DNA of 64,000 nucleotides from Saprospiraceae bacterium. GTDB taxonomy: Bacteria > Bacteroidota > Bacteroidia > Chitinophagales > Saprospiraceae. A program made the translations under genes and the position numbers. Below, in pieces: positions 8,881 to 18,832 of the stretch. Position 1 is the stretch's first letter, and each line of letters begins with the position of its first letter. The notes beneath the pieces are model-generated. The model ran no database searches, was not told the origin of the DNA, and saw only the letters and a program-made list of their open reading frames with translations. The stretch lies in the NCBI GenBank assembly GCA_022844565.1, contig JALHLK010000003.1, positions 124,001 to 188,000 of the forward strand, in the 5' to 3' direction.

Positions 8881-10650
8881 ATGTACAGATCACATAATTG
8901 TGGAGAACTTAGAATGGCTCACATTGGCCAAAAGGTAACTTTGAGTGGGTGGGTGCAAAAAGCACGCGACCTTGGAGGGCTTACGTTTTTAGACCTAAGA
9001 GATAGATATGGCATCACTCAAGCTGTATTTAATATGGATGAAAATGCAGAATTGTGTCTCGAGGCTCGTAAATTGGGGAGAGAGTTTGTAGTGCAAGTAG
9101 ATGGTATCGTAAGAGAAAGAAGTTCGAAAAATGCTAGTAGACCTACAGGTGATATCGAAATAGAAGTTTCTGCTCTCAAAGTATTGAATCAAGCAAAAAC
9201 GCCTCCTTTTACAATCGAGGATGATACAGATGGAGGAGATGACCTAAGAATGAAATATAGGTACTTGGATCTAAGACGGACACCTTTACAAAATAACATA
9301 CTTTTTAGATCAAAATTGGCATTAGAAACCCGAAAGTACTTAAATGAAAGTCAATTTGTAGAAATAGAAACACCTTTTCTAATCAAATCTACTCCTGAAG
9401 GGGCAAGAGACTTCGTAGTACCTTCTCGATTGAATCCAGGAGAGTTTTACGCATTACCTCAGTCGCCACAGACCTTTAAGCAAATATTAATGGTAGCTGG
9501 TTTGGATAGATATTTTCAAATTGTGAAGTGCTTTAGGGATGAAGATTTAAGAGCAGATAGACAGCCTGAGTTCACGCAGATCGACTGCGAAATGGCATTT
9601 GTCCATATCGAAGATATATTGAATACTTTTGAAGGGTTGGCTAAGCATTTGTTTCAGACCATGATTGGAAAAGACCTTGGTGATTTCCCACGGATGACAT
9701 ATGACGAGGCACTTTCTAAATATGGAAGTGATAAGCCAGACCTTAGATTTGATATGTCATTTGTAGAATTAAATGATGTGGCCAAAGGAAAAGGTTTTGG
9801 TGTGTTTGATAGTGCAGAGTTGGTAGTTGGTATTTGTGCTAAAGGAATAGCAGAGTCTTATTCCAATAAAGATCTTAAAGACTTGACAGAATGGGTACAA
9901 AGACCACAAATTGGTGCAAAAGGCCTCGTCTACGTAAAATATCAGAAAGATGGTATAAAGTCTACCGTTGGTAAATTCTATTCTGACGATGAGCTGAACG
10001 ATTGGGGTAAGTTATTTGGTGCCGAAGAAGGTGACATTCTTTTTATCTTAAGTGGTGATGCAGAAAAAACAAGAAAACAACTTAGCGAACTTAGATTAGA
10101 ATTGGGTCGAAAATTGGGCTTAATGAAAGCTGGTGATTTCAAACCACTATGGGTGATTAACTTCCCACTACTCGAATGGGATGAAGAAGCAGGACGTTTT
10201 CATGCTATGCACCACCCATTCACTTCTCCAAAGATCGAAGATATACCACGTATGCTAAATGGCGATCATGAGACGATGAAAAGCCTACGTGCTGATGCCT
10301 ACGACCTCGTAATCAATGGCTCCGAAATAGGTGGTGGTTCGATCAGAATCCACGATAGAGAATTGCAGTCTAAAAACTTTGACCTTCTTGGTTTTAGTAA
10401 AGAAGAAGCAGAAGCACAGTTTGGATTTTTATTAGGAGCGTTTGAATTTGGAGCACCTCCACATGGTGGTATTGCCTTCGGATTTGATAGATTGTGTGCA
10501 GTGATGAATGGTCAAAGTAGTATCAGAGACTTTATTGCCTTCCCTAAAAATAATATGGGTAGAGACATGATGATTGATGCACCTTCGGATATTCATGATG
10601 TTCAGATGAAGGAGTTGAATTTGAAGTCGACATACACTAAAGGTAATTAG
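8881..10650 (+). CDS. aspS: Aspartate--tRNA ligase
   Basis: [11 protein letters not shown]...[22 protein letters not shown]; class II motifs [30 protein letters not shown]. Confidence 0.98.
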   Translation: MYRSHNCGELRMAHIGQKVTLSGWVQKARDLGGLTFLDLRDRYGITQAVFNMDENAELCLEARKLGREFVVQVDGIVRERSSKNASRPTGDIEIEVSALKVLNQAKTPPFTIEDDTDGGDDLRMKYRYLDLRRTPLQNNILFRSKLALETRKYLNESQFVEIETPFLIKSTPEGARDFVVPSRLNPGEFYALPQSPQTFKQILMVAGLDRYFQIVKCFRDEDLRADRQPEFTQIDCEMAFVHIEDILNTFEGLAKHLFQTMIGKDLGDFPRMTYDEALSKYGSDKPDLRFDMSFVELNDVAKGKGFGVFDSAELVVGICAKGIAESYSNKDLKDLTEWVQRPQIGAKGLVYVKYQKDGIKSTVGKFYSDDELNDWGKLFGAEEGDILFILSGDAEKTRKQLSELRLELGRKLGLMKAGDFKPLWVINFPLLEWDEEAGRFHAMHHPFTSPKIEDIPRMLNGDHETMKSLRADAYDLVINGSEIGGGSIRIHDRELQSKNFDLLGFSKEEAEAQFGFLLGAFEFGAPPHGGIAFGFDRLCAVMNGQSSIRDFIAFPKNNMGRDMMIDAPSDIHDVQMKELNLKSTYTKGN

Positions 10651-10740
10651 AAATTAGGGTATTCTTTAGGTTGACTATAAATATTCTGGTTTGATTGAAC
10701 AATTTAATTTAAATTTGTTGTTGATTTAAATTTCAATAAA

Positions 10741-10911
10741 ATGCCTTCAGAATTTATAATCGATAACAAAAAATATATCATTCTGGCGAAAGAGCAATAT
10801 GAAAGTCTACTTCAAAAAAAAGTGCATAAGCAGTTGGAAGGAGAACTGTTAACTTTAGGAGAGGCTAGAGAGAGATCTTTGCAAAGAATAAGTAAATGGG
10901 CGAATCATTGA
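10741..10911 (+). CDS. Small antitoxin-like protein (Phd-like N-terminus), 56 aa, no adjacent toxin
   Basis: Manual translation MPSEFIIDNKKYIILAKEQYESLLQKKVHKQLEGELLTLGEARERSLQRISKWANH; below the 60 aa cut-off of the supplied track. Confidence 0.5.
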   Translation: MPSEFIIDNKKYIILAKEQYESLLQKKVHKQLEGELLTLGEARERSLQRISKWANH

Positions 10912-12365
10912 TGCATACTTGACTGAGTATGTGAGACAAATCCAGGTATTTCTGCCAAATTTGCTCCCCAAAGAGTTGTATTACCAAAAATTTTCGCTAA
11001 ACCAGTTTCTTGTTGGTTAATCGCGGATATCACAATTTCCACATGTTCATCATTTAGCTTAAATGTCATATTGCTGACCGTGACAAAATATCCCTCTTCC
11101 GTTTTTTTTGCTTGACTGTAGAGTGATAAATAGTTGGCAATTCCTTCGACTAACTTTACTGGCAATTCACCATTTTTCTGATAATAATTTAAAATTACAG
11201 GCACAATCCGAATGCCAATTTTATTGGTATAGTTAAATGCAATATCCTTCCAATAATGTTTTAAAAATGGATTAGAAAATCGATCAATTACACTTGCAGC
11301 AAAGGTGGTTTTTATATTTTGATCTATCTCATATGGGATGCCGGGCCCTATCTCTTCACCCATCAAATCTTCTGCATATTGTTTGAAACTTTGGTCACTC
11401 ATGGCTTCAAATACCGTAGAAAATCCACTCAATATTGCATAAGCGGTCAATGAAGAGTGTGTGGCATTCAACAAGCGAAGTTTGAGCTCTTTATAAATAT
11501 TGATGTCTTCTTCGATTTTTACCTCTTCATTACATTGATAGAAACTACACACATCCTTGACCGATTGATCACCTTTGATAGCCCAAAGACCAAAGGGTTC
11601 TGATATGAATTTTAGATGATCGGTATAGCCTAGTTTGTCATTCCACTCTACTTCAGCTTGTGCATCCGGTCTTCCTGGTACGATTCGATCTACGAGACTG
11701 CTACAAAATTTGTTTTCTTTTACAATCCAAGAATAGAAGTCTTCTCCTAAATTGTTGTGTGTGATTAGTTTTAAAATGTTGGTTTTCACGATTTCGCCAT
11801 TGTCACTCAAAAGTTCGGTAGGGATGATGATTAAACCTTTTTTGCTATTTAAAAACCTTTGATACAACATCGAACACAATTTACCAGAAAAGCTCATTGG
11901 ACACTCTTCTGTAATTTGCTCCTCTACATACGTCAATCCACTCTCTGTCGTATTGGAAACAATGATTTCTAAGTCTTCGCTCAAGCCCAATTGGATGACC
12001 TCGTTCCACTGACTTTTGGCAGAGAGGAGGGCGCTTACCGATGAATTGATATAATCGAAATTTATTGTTTCACCATTTTCGATGCCTCGCACACCATTGG
12101 TAAAAAGATAATCTTGATCTTCAAATGCCTGAACCTCTTGAGGATTACCGTCTGTTGATTTGATGAGTGCAACTCTACCATTGAAAATTCCTTGTAAATT
12201 AGCATTATGAATAATGTCATCTATCAAGCCCCTCAGGAGTACCCCTGTGCCAAATTGAATAACTTTTGTAGGAAGTTTTTGGATGGCTATTTCTTTATCA
12301 AGACTATTGTTTAAGAGGTACGAAGTGTTTAGAAAACTTTTCACAATTATAGATTTGTTGTTCAC
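10905..12365 (-). CDS. uxaB: Tagaturonate reductase (altronate oxidoreductase)
   Basis: VIQFGTGVLLRGLIDDIIHNANLQGIFNGRVALIKST...; VPGRPD; NATHSSLTAYAILSGF; mannitol dehydrogenase superfamily pattern. Confidence 0.9.
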   Translation of the reverse strand: MNNKSIIVKSFLNTSYLLNNSLDKEIAIQKLPTKVIQFGTGVLLRGLIDDIIHNANLQGIFNGRVALIKSTDGNPQEVQAFEDQDYLFTNGVRGIENGETINFDYINSSVSALLSAKSQWNEVIQLGLSEDLEIIVSNTTESGLTYVEEQITEECPMSFSGKLCSMLYQRFLNSKKGLIIIPTELLSDNGEIVKTNILKLITHNNLGEDFYSWIVKENKFCSSLVDRIVPGRPDAQAEVEWNDKLGYTDHLKFISEPFGLWAIKGDQSVKDVCSFYQCNEEVKIEEDINIYKELKLRLLNATHSSLTAYAILSGFSTVFEAMSDQSFKQYAEDLMGEEIGPGIPYEIDQNIKTTFAASVIDRFSNPFLKHYWKDIAFNYTNKIGIRIVPVILNYYQKNGELPVKLVEGIANYLSLYSQAKKTEEGYFVTVSNMTFKLNDEHVEIVISAINQQETGLAKIFGNTTLWGANLAEIPGFVSHTQSSMHQ

Positions 12366-12400
12366 CTAAAAACGAGATTTTTCATTAAAACCCTTATTAG

Positions 12401-12859
12401 TCATTGTAAATAAAGCCGCTCATCAATTGAAAATGCTTCAATGCTTTGTACGCTACATTCATGATACAAGGGATGGTTTGGGTTTAATAAAACATTAAAC
12501 TCTTCTCCAATCACCATGCTTGGTACCCTGAGAGCAAGTACATTCTTATTGTAAAAATAGTCATCGAGTAGCCTCCAAAGTCGATCATCATTGATCAAAA
12601 TTCGATCTTTAGGCATAAGGTTTATGTCTAGCGCAATGATCAATTCATCAGGAACAAATATTTTCATAATAGAATATGGCATTTTGAGTGCAGATTTAGA
12701 CTCGAAGTGTACCAATAATTCTAATACGGCAAGGGACCGCGCAAAACTAGTGTATAAAACAGGAACACCAGGTCTGTTCCACCGTCCTCCATACAGTTTT
12801 GCTCCCATACCAGACATGTCTCCAGCATAATTTGACCTACAAATCCTATATACTAACAT
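12401..12859 (-). CDS. RES-domain toxin
   Basis: MLVYRICRSNYAGDMSGMGAKLYGGRWNRPGVPVLYTSFARSLAVLELLVHF: RES family (R, GxRWN, YtsxxxslAxlE). Confidence 0.92.
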   Translation of the reverse strand: MLVYRICRSNYAGDMSGMGAKLYGGRWNRPGVPVLYTSFARSLAVLELLVHFESKSALKMPYSIMKIFVPDELIIALDINLMPKDRILINDDRLWRLLDDYFYNKNVLALRVPSMVIGEEFNVLLNPNHPLYHECSVQSIEAFSIDERLYLQ

Positions 12860-13335
12860 CAGGCAAAAATACCGTGCTCTATTCTTCCTAAAGCTTGCTC
12901 TACCAGCTCAAAGCCAAATGGTGTGTCTAAATAAGATAAAGGAGTAAACCCTCCTAAAGCACTAACAGGAGCTTTAAGCCAACTATTAAAGGCAGCTTTG
13001 TCACCAAATACTCTTATCCCAGTAGCTTCTAACTTAGCCAAATACAATAACTTTGATGAAGCATCCGTATCCAACTTGGTAGTAGCATTGTAACGCTGCA
13101 AAGTACGTAAAGATACATGCAATATATCAGCTATATCCTTAAGCGTCAGTGATAACCTATCCATAATATCCATAACAAAGCGCATGTCCAACCCTTTGCG
13201 CGCATAACCTATCATAAATATCTCTGATGGCTCTTCTGCAAATATACCCTGACTGTCAGTATCCGGAAAATCATAATTTTTTACCATGACTATGTAATTT
13301 GACACAAATTTAATGACATTTGTCTGGTTTGTCAA
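12859..13335 (-). CDS. Xre/MbcA/ParS-type antitoxin (DUF2384) partner of the RES toxin
   Basis: LSLTLKDIADILHVSLRTLQRYNATTKLDTDASSKLLYLAKLEATGIRVFGDKAAFNSWLKAPVSALGGFTPLSYLDTPFGFELVEQALGRIEHGIFA; abuts the RES gene. Confidence 0.92.
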   Translation of the reverse strand: MTNQTNVIKFVSNYIVMVKNYDFPDTDSQGIFAEEPSEIFMIGYARKGLDMRFVMDIMDRLSLTLKDIADILHVSLRTLQRYNATTKLDTDASSKLLYLAKLEATGIRVFGDKAAFNSWLKAPVSALGGFTPLSYLDTPFGFELVEQALGRIEHGIFA

Positions 13336-13380
13336 GTTTTTAATAAATTTTTTTTATTTTTTTCTAGATTAAGTATTTAG

Positions 13381-13541
13381 TAACTATTCAGGTCTCCGCG
13401 TTCAAATCATAAAAATAAGGACATTTTAAGTCAGACAAGGCTCTTTTTCGAGTTAATAGCATCGCTATTGACGAAAAAAAAGCCGAGGGATCACTAAAAA
13501 TGGACATTTTTTGGTTGAACAGTCGGGGACCTGAATAGTTA
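13381..13541. repeat. Palindromic intergenic element with perfect 14-bp terminal inverted repeats
   Basis: TAACTATTCAGGTC (13381-13394) and GACCTGAATAGTTA (13528-13541); inner arms GGCTCTTTTTCG / CGAAAAAAAAGCC; apical AATAGC-ATC-GCTATT. Confidence 0.75.
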
Positions 13542-13584
13542 CAATATTTAGGATTGCTGGAATATATTGAATAGCCACTCCATT

Positions 13585-14709
13585 CTATCGATTATATTTC
13601 ATCAATAAATCTCTTAATTGATCAATAGGTATAGCCTTCACCTCTCTATTTTTATAACCGATCATATCTTCTGCCATCAGTAAAGAATTGTAAATAGCTT
13701 CCTCCGTAGCCTCAAGTACAGCAAGGAATAATGGAGACATCTGATCATTACTTAGATCAGGTTTAGGGCTATTAGATCCGTTGATTCTGCATTCTTTATT
13801 TGTCGTAAATGCGATAGAATAGTCGCCACTGCCATTAGAAGAAAATGACCCAACTTTTCCAAAAGCAAGAAAAGACCGCTTAGCCAGTCGCTCTAAATTT
13901 CTATCAGATAGTGGTGCATCGGTCGCAATGACGATCATACAAGAGCCATCAACCGTATAGGGCACGTCTTCTAGCATGTAGTGATTTTTAAATTCCTTGC
14001 CAACAGGTACCCCATCGATTGTAAGGATGCCACCAAAATTTGATTGGACTAACACACCCACGGTATAACCGCCTTTACTTTTAGGCAAAACTCGAGATGA
14101 TGTACCAATTCCACCTTTGTATCCCATACACATGGTGCCAGTACCAGCACCGACATTACCTTCGGCTACCGGACCTGTCGCAGCTTTGGCCAAGGCATCT
14201 AAGACATGTTGTTCACTAACATGTCTACCTCTGATATCATTGAGGTGTCCGTCATTTGTTTCGCCCACGACGATATTTACCGACCTTACATTTTCATTAC
14301 CTTGCTGACCAAGAGAATAACTAATCAAAGCATCAGCTACCCGAGGTGCATTCAAAGTATTGGTCAAAGCAATTGGACTTTCAAGATTGCCCAATTCCAT
14401 AATTTGCGTAGTACCGATCATTTTGCCAAAGCCATTACCCACATATACAGCGGCTGGTATTTTTTCTTGAAACAAGTTGCCTTCATGAGGGATAATTACG
14501 GTGACCCCAGTTCTGATGCTGTCTCCAACGATTAATGTTTCTTGCCCAACTTTTACGCCTTTGACATCTGTGATACCATTGTATTTTCCAGGTGTAAGGA
14601 TCCCAATTTTCAGACCTAGTTCTGATGTAAGAGTTCTTTTACTTATTTTTTGTGCCATTGTACAGTTTGTAAAAACCAATAAGACCACAAGACTTAGAAT
14701 CCATTTCAT
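13585..14709 (-). CDS. P1 family peptidase (DmpA/aminopeptidase-like), secreted
   Basis: GITDVKGVKVGQETLI...RTGVTVIIPH; VGETNDGHLNDIRGRHV; GNVGAGTGTMCMGYKGGIGTSSR; signal peptide. Confidence 0.92.
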   Translation of the reverse strand: MKWILSLVVLLVFTNCTMAQKISKRTLTSELGLKIGILTPGKYNGITDVKGVKVGQETLIVGDSIRTGVTVIIPHEGNLFQEKIPAAVYVGNGFGKMIGTTQIMELGNLESPIALTNTLNAPRVADALISYSLGQQGNENVRSVNIVVGETNDGHLNDIRGRHVSEQHVLDALAKAATGPVAEGNVGAGTGTMCMGYKGGIGTSSRVLPKSKGGYTVGVLVQSNFGGILTIDGVPVGKEFKNHYMLEDVPYTVDGSCMIVIATDAPLSDRNLERLAKRSFLAFGKVGSFSSNGSGDYSIAFTTNKECRINGSNSPKPDLSNDQMSPLFLAVLEATEEAIYNSLLMAEDMIGYKNREVKAIPIDQLRDLLMKYNR

Positions 14710-14793
14710 ATTTTTTAAAAATAAAGGTACTTAAAAAGTAAAATAGATTTTCAGGTTAGCGTAAATATTTTAATCTGCCAAAAGACATTTCGT

Positions 14794-15534
14794 CTATTTT
14801 TCCGACTTATAATAACCCTTTAAAGAATTAATCTTCATCGTAATTACACCTTTTAGTGCTTCAAAAATAATTCTTCCGCTCATTTTAGAAGTACCTTTTT
14901 CCCTATCTTTAAAAATTATAGGAACCTCAACAATCTTAAAATTATTTAAAAAAGCTGCATATTTCATTTCAATTTGAAAAGCATAGCCTTTACATTTGAT
15001 TTTGTCAAGATTGATTGTGTTTAATACGTCTTTGTGATAACATTTAAACCCAGCCGTACTATCTTGAACGGGCATAGAAGTGATGATTTTCACATAAATT
15101 GAAGCCCCTTTTGATAAAACACGTCTTATCCATGGCCAATCTTTTAGACCTCCACCTTTTATATATCTACTGCCTACCGCAAGATCAGCCCCTTTATTCA
15201 AACATGCATCATACAATCTTAACAAATCAGCCGGATTATGACTAAAATCTGCATCCATTTCACATAAATATTGATAACCTTTTGCCAAACCAAATTTAAA
15301 ACCTTCGATGTAAGCTGTGCCTAAGCCCATTTTTCCAGCTCGTTGAAGAAGGTGAATTCTGTTATCAAATTTTTGTTGAAGTTCTTTTACAATATTTACA
15401 GTTCCGTCAGGAGAATTATCATCAACTATCAACATATCAAAATCGGAAGATTGACCGAGTACGGCATGTATAATATCCGAAATATTTTCTATTTCATTGT
15501 ATGTTGGAATGATTACTAAAACTTGATTAGACAT
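14794..15534 (-). CDS. Polyprenol monophosphomannose synthase-like glycosyltransferase (GT2)
   Basis: VLVIIPTYNEIENISDIIHAVL...LIVDDNSPDGT...CEMDADFSHNPADL...GSRYIKGG. Confidence 0.93.
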   Translation of the reverse strand: MSNQVLVIIPTYNEIENISDIIHAVLGQSSDFDMLIVDDNSPDGTVNIVKELQQKFDNRIHLLQRAGKMGLGTAYIEGFKFGLAKGYQYLCEMDADFSHNPADLLRLYDACLNKGADLAVGSRYIKGGGLKDWPWIRRVLSKGASIYVKIITSMPVQDSTAGFKCYHKDVLNTINLDKIKCKGYAFQIEMKYAAFLNNFKIVEVPIIFKDREKGTSKMSGRIIFEALKGVITMKINSLKGYYKSEK

Positions 15535-15728
15535 ATATTAAGACTAAATGTGAAGCAAAACTAATGATTATATATTAATAATTTATATAATATCAAATAT
15601 TTTTAAAGTTTTTATAATTTTTGGAGAAGTTTTTGATCTAAAAAATTTAAATTTGGGTGAGAAGTCTAATAATTGCCTATCAACTTAAATTTTTAAAATC
15701 ACAAATCAAATTATAAAAGGTTAATACT

Positions 15729-17090
15729 ATGCAAAGAAAAATTTTATTGAATGAAAACGAAATGCCACATCATTGGTATAATATTGTATCTGATATGGAG
15801 AATAAACCATTGCCTCCATTGCACCCTGGTACAAAACAACCAGCGGGTCCTGCTGATTTGGCACCATTGTTTCCTATGGAATTGATTATGCAGGAAGTAT
15901 CTGGAGAAAGATATATTGAGATTCCTGACGAAGTAAGAGATATTTATAAGATTTGGAGGCCTACTCCATTGTACAGAGCAATAGGCTTAGAAAAAATGTT
16001 AGGCACCGATTGTAAAATATACTATAAATACGAAGGAACTAGCCCGAGTGGGTCTCATAAGCCCAATACAGCAGTGGCCCAAGCGTATTACAATAAGCAA
16101 GAAGGCGTAAAAAAGATCGCTACCGAAACAGGAGCAGGACAATGGGGTACCGCTTTAAGTTTTGCATGTGCCCAATTTGGCATAGAATGCGATGTATATA
16201 TGGTCAAGGTCTCTTACGAGCAAAAACCCTATCGCAAAATAATGATGAATAATTTTGGTGCAAATGTTTATGCTTCTCCTTCTACAAGAACAAATGCTGG
16301 TAGGGCTATATTAGAAAAAGATCCTCAATCTACGGGTAGTTTAGGAATCGCCATCTCGGAGGCTGTAGAAATAGCTGCCTCTGATCCAGATACAAAATAT
16401 GCTTTGGGTTCAGTACTTAATCATGTATTGTTGCACCAGACAATCATCGGACAAGAATGCGAAAAACAATTAGAATATACTGGAGACTTTCCAGACATTG
16501 TGATCGCACCTTTGGGTGGTGGCTCCAATTTTGCAGGCATCGCCTTCCCTTTTTTAAAGCATAAACTCACCAATGGTAATAAAGTACGATGTATCGCTGT
16601 AGAACCAGCATCATGTCCAAAATTAACAAGGGGTAAGTTTATGTATGATTTTGGGGACACAGCGGGATATACGCCTTTATTACCTATGTATACTCTAGGT
16701 CATAACTTCAGCCCAGCAGCAATACACGCTGGTGGTTTGAGATACCACGGTGCAAGTGTCCTCTGCAGTCAATTACTCAAAGATGGATTGATAGAAGCGG
16801 TAGCTCTTCAACAATTAGAATGTTTTGAAGCGGGTGTTAAATTTTCTAAAGCAGAAGGAATAATACCAGCACCTGAAGCTACACATGCAATAGCTCAAGT
16901 GATGCATGAAGTTGAAAAAGCCAAAGAAGAAGGTGTTAGTAAAACCATCTTGTTTAACTTGTGTGGTCATGGTTTTGTTGATATGCAAGCATATGCAGAT
17001 TATTTTGATGGTAAGTTGGTAGATCATGTCTTGTCAGATGAGGACTTGACAACTGCTTTAGCCGAGGTAGACGCCTTACAGCCTGCGTAA
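15729..17090 (+). CDS. TrpB-like pyridoxal-phosphate-dependent enzyme (TrpB2-type tryptophan synthase beta)
   Basis: RPTPLYRA...YKYEGTSPSGSHKPNTAVAQAYYNK...ETGAGQWGTALSFA...GGGSNFAGIAFPFL; length and extended N-terminus suggest TrpB2. Confidence 0.9.
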   Translation: MQRKILLNENEMPHHWYNIVSDMENKPLPPLHPGTKQPAGPADLAPLFPMELIMQEVSGERYIEIPDEVRDIYKIWRPTPLYRAIGLEKMLGTDCKIYYKYEGTSPSGSHKPNTAVAQAYYNKQEGVKKIATETGAGQWGTALSFACAQFGIECDVYMVKVSYEQKPYRKIMMNNFGANVYASPSTRTNAGRAILEKDPQSTGSLGIAISEAVEIAASDPDTKYALGSVLNHVLLHQTIIGQECEKQLEYTGDFPDIVIAPLGGGSNFAGIAFPFLKHKLTNGNKVRCIAVEPASCPKLTRGKFMYDFGDTAGYTPLLPMYTLGHNFSPAAIHAGGLRYHGASVLCSQLLKDGLIEAVALQQLECFEAGVKFSKAEGIIPAPEATHAIAQVMHEVEKAKEEGVSKTILFNLCGHGFVDMQAYADYFDGKLVDHVLSDEDLTTALAEVDALQPA

Positions 17091-17218
17091 TATAGGGAAG
17101 TTTTAAAAAATCTATTTCTATTATAAAATGTGTTGGAATGTTGCATTTTTGGAAATATTTTACCAATTTTGTGACATTCCATTCTTTATTTCGTTATTTT
17201 TAGAAAAATGAAAGCAAA

Positions 17219-18100
17219 ATGAAAGTGCACAAATACTTTATCCTTACAGTTTTATTGATGAAATTTTACTCTGTCAAAGCACAGACAAATGAGTACGCAA
17301 AAAACTTTGAAAGATGGCAAAATGAGCGAATAGAGGAATTGAAATCAGAAAAGGGATATTTAAATCTGGCAGGTTTATTTTGGCTAAAGGAAGGAGAGTC
17401 AACGATTGGTAAAGCAAAATCTAATAATATTCAATTTAAAACTGAAAATACTTCTGACTTTTTAGGGAAAGTAACGGTGCAAAATGGAGAAGTTTGGTTT
17501 GACCCAGTGGATAATAAAGATATTTATATCAATGATAAACCAGCTATAAAATCTAAAATATTTCCAGATGGCGGAAACCCCATAATATTAAAGCATAACG
17601 ACTTAAGATGGTTTATTATCCAAAGAGGTGAGGATCTAGGCATTCGTTTAAGAGATTATAATGGTGAATTTCTAAAAAATTTTAAAGGTATTGCGAACTA
17701 TCCTTTAGATCAAAACATGGTTGTAGAGGGTACTTTTATTGCTACACCTGGCAAAAAATTGAATATTACACTTGCTACAGGTCAACCCTATGTAAGTGAG
17801 TCTCCTGGTAAAGTGGTATTTACATTGAATGGTAAGGAATATAGCCTTGAAGCGACAGGAAGTCTTAAAAATCTTTTCTTTGTTTTTGGTGATGAAACAA
17901 ACAATGAAGAAACGTACGGTGGTGGCAGATTCTTAGAAGCAAAAGGACCTGATGCCAATAATAAAGTGGTCCTTGATTTTAACCGAGCTTACAATCCGCC
18001 ATGTGCATTTACACCTTACGCTACATGCCCTTTGCCCACCAAGGAGAATAAATTGCCTAGATCAATATTGGCCGGTGAGAAATATAGCGATGAGCATTGA
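17219..18100 (+). CDS. DUF1684 domain-containing secreted protein
   Basis: FERWQNERIEELKSEKGYLNLAGLFWLKEGESTIGKAKSN...RAYNPPCAFTPYATCPLPTKENKLPRSILAGEKY. Confidence 0.9.
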   Translation: MKVHKYFILTVLLMKFYSVKAQTNEYAKNFERWQNERIEELKSEKGYLNLAGLFWLKEGESTIGKAKSNNIQFKTENTSDFLGKVTVQNGEVWFDPVDNKDIYINDKPAIKSKIFPDGGNPIILKHNDLRWFIIQRGEDLGIRLRDYNGEFLKNFKGIANYPLDQNMVVEGTFIATPGKKLNITLATGQPYVSESPGKVVFTLNGKEYSLEATGSLKNLFFVFGDETNNEETYGGGRFLEAKGPDANNKVVLDFNRAYNPPCAFTPYATCPLPTKENKLPRSILAGEKYSDEH

Positions 18101-18146
18101 TTGATGGGGAATTGTAAAAAACCCTTATAATTCTATGATTTTTGGT

Positions 18147-18632
18147 TTAACTCAAAAATGAACCGTCAAAACTATATGGTAGTAAGTCTTTTACAGAATT
18201 TACTTTATAAACTTTGTTATCATTAGTAAGGAGATAAACATTTATATCAGTACCATATCTATATTCGTACTCAAGAATGACTTGCCTACAAGCCCCACAC
18301 GGCATGACAGGTGAGGTAATGAGCTTGCCCTCTGTTCGCGCTGTTATAGCCACGGCAACTGGTATGGACGAAGGAGAAGCCATTGCAGTATGATATAGTG
18401 CATTTCTTTCGCCACACATACACAAAGGATAAGAGGCATTTTCTTGATTTGATCCTCCAAAGATTTTACCATCGTCTGTCAGTACAGCAGCTCCAACATG
18501 AAAATTCGAGTAAGGAGCATAAGCTATATCGAGATATCTCACAGCAGTTGTCAATAATTCTTTTATCTTATCATCGACTATTTCTTCAAGACCACATTCT
18601 TCTAAAATAAAATCTACCTTATGTTGTATCAT
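18147..18632 (-). CDS. cdd: Cytidine deaminase
   Basis: YAPYSNFHVGAAVLTDDGKIFGGSNQENASYPLCMCGERNAL...PCGACRQVILEY. Confidence 0.96.
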   Translation of the reverse strand: MIQHKVDFILEECGLEEIVDDKIKELLTTAVRYLDIAYAPYSNFHVGAAVLTDDGKIFGGSNQENASYPLCMCGERNALYHTAMASPSSIPVAVAITARTEGKLITSPVMPCGACRQVILEYEYRYGTDINVYLLTNDNKVYKVNSVKDLLPYSFDGSFLS

Positions 18633-18832
18633 ACAAATTTATTTTTGCTCATTTTAATTACTCAAATAAAATTCTACAATTATTATGCCCGAATTTCATT
18701 ATTCTCTGCTGTTAGCTTTTGGTGATTAGCGTGATTAGCTGGTAGCTAGCTGAAGTCCCTTTCTATTATTTCTGTATTCTCACATTTTCGCATTCCTGCA
18801 TTCAAACATTCTTGCATTCTCGCATTCAAACC

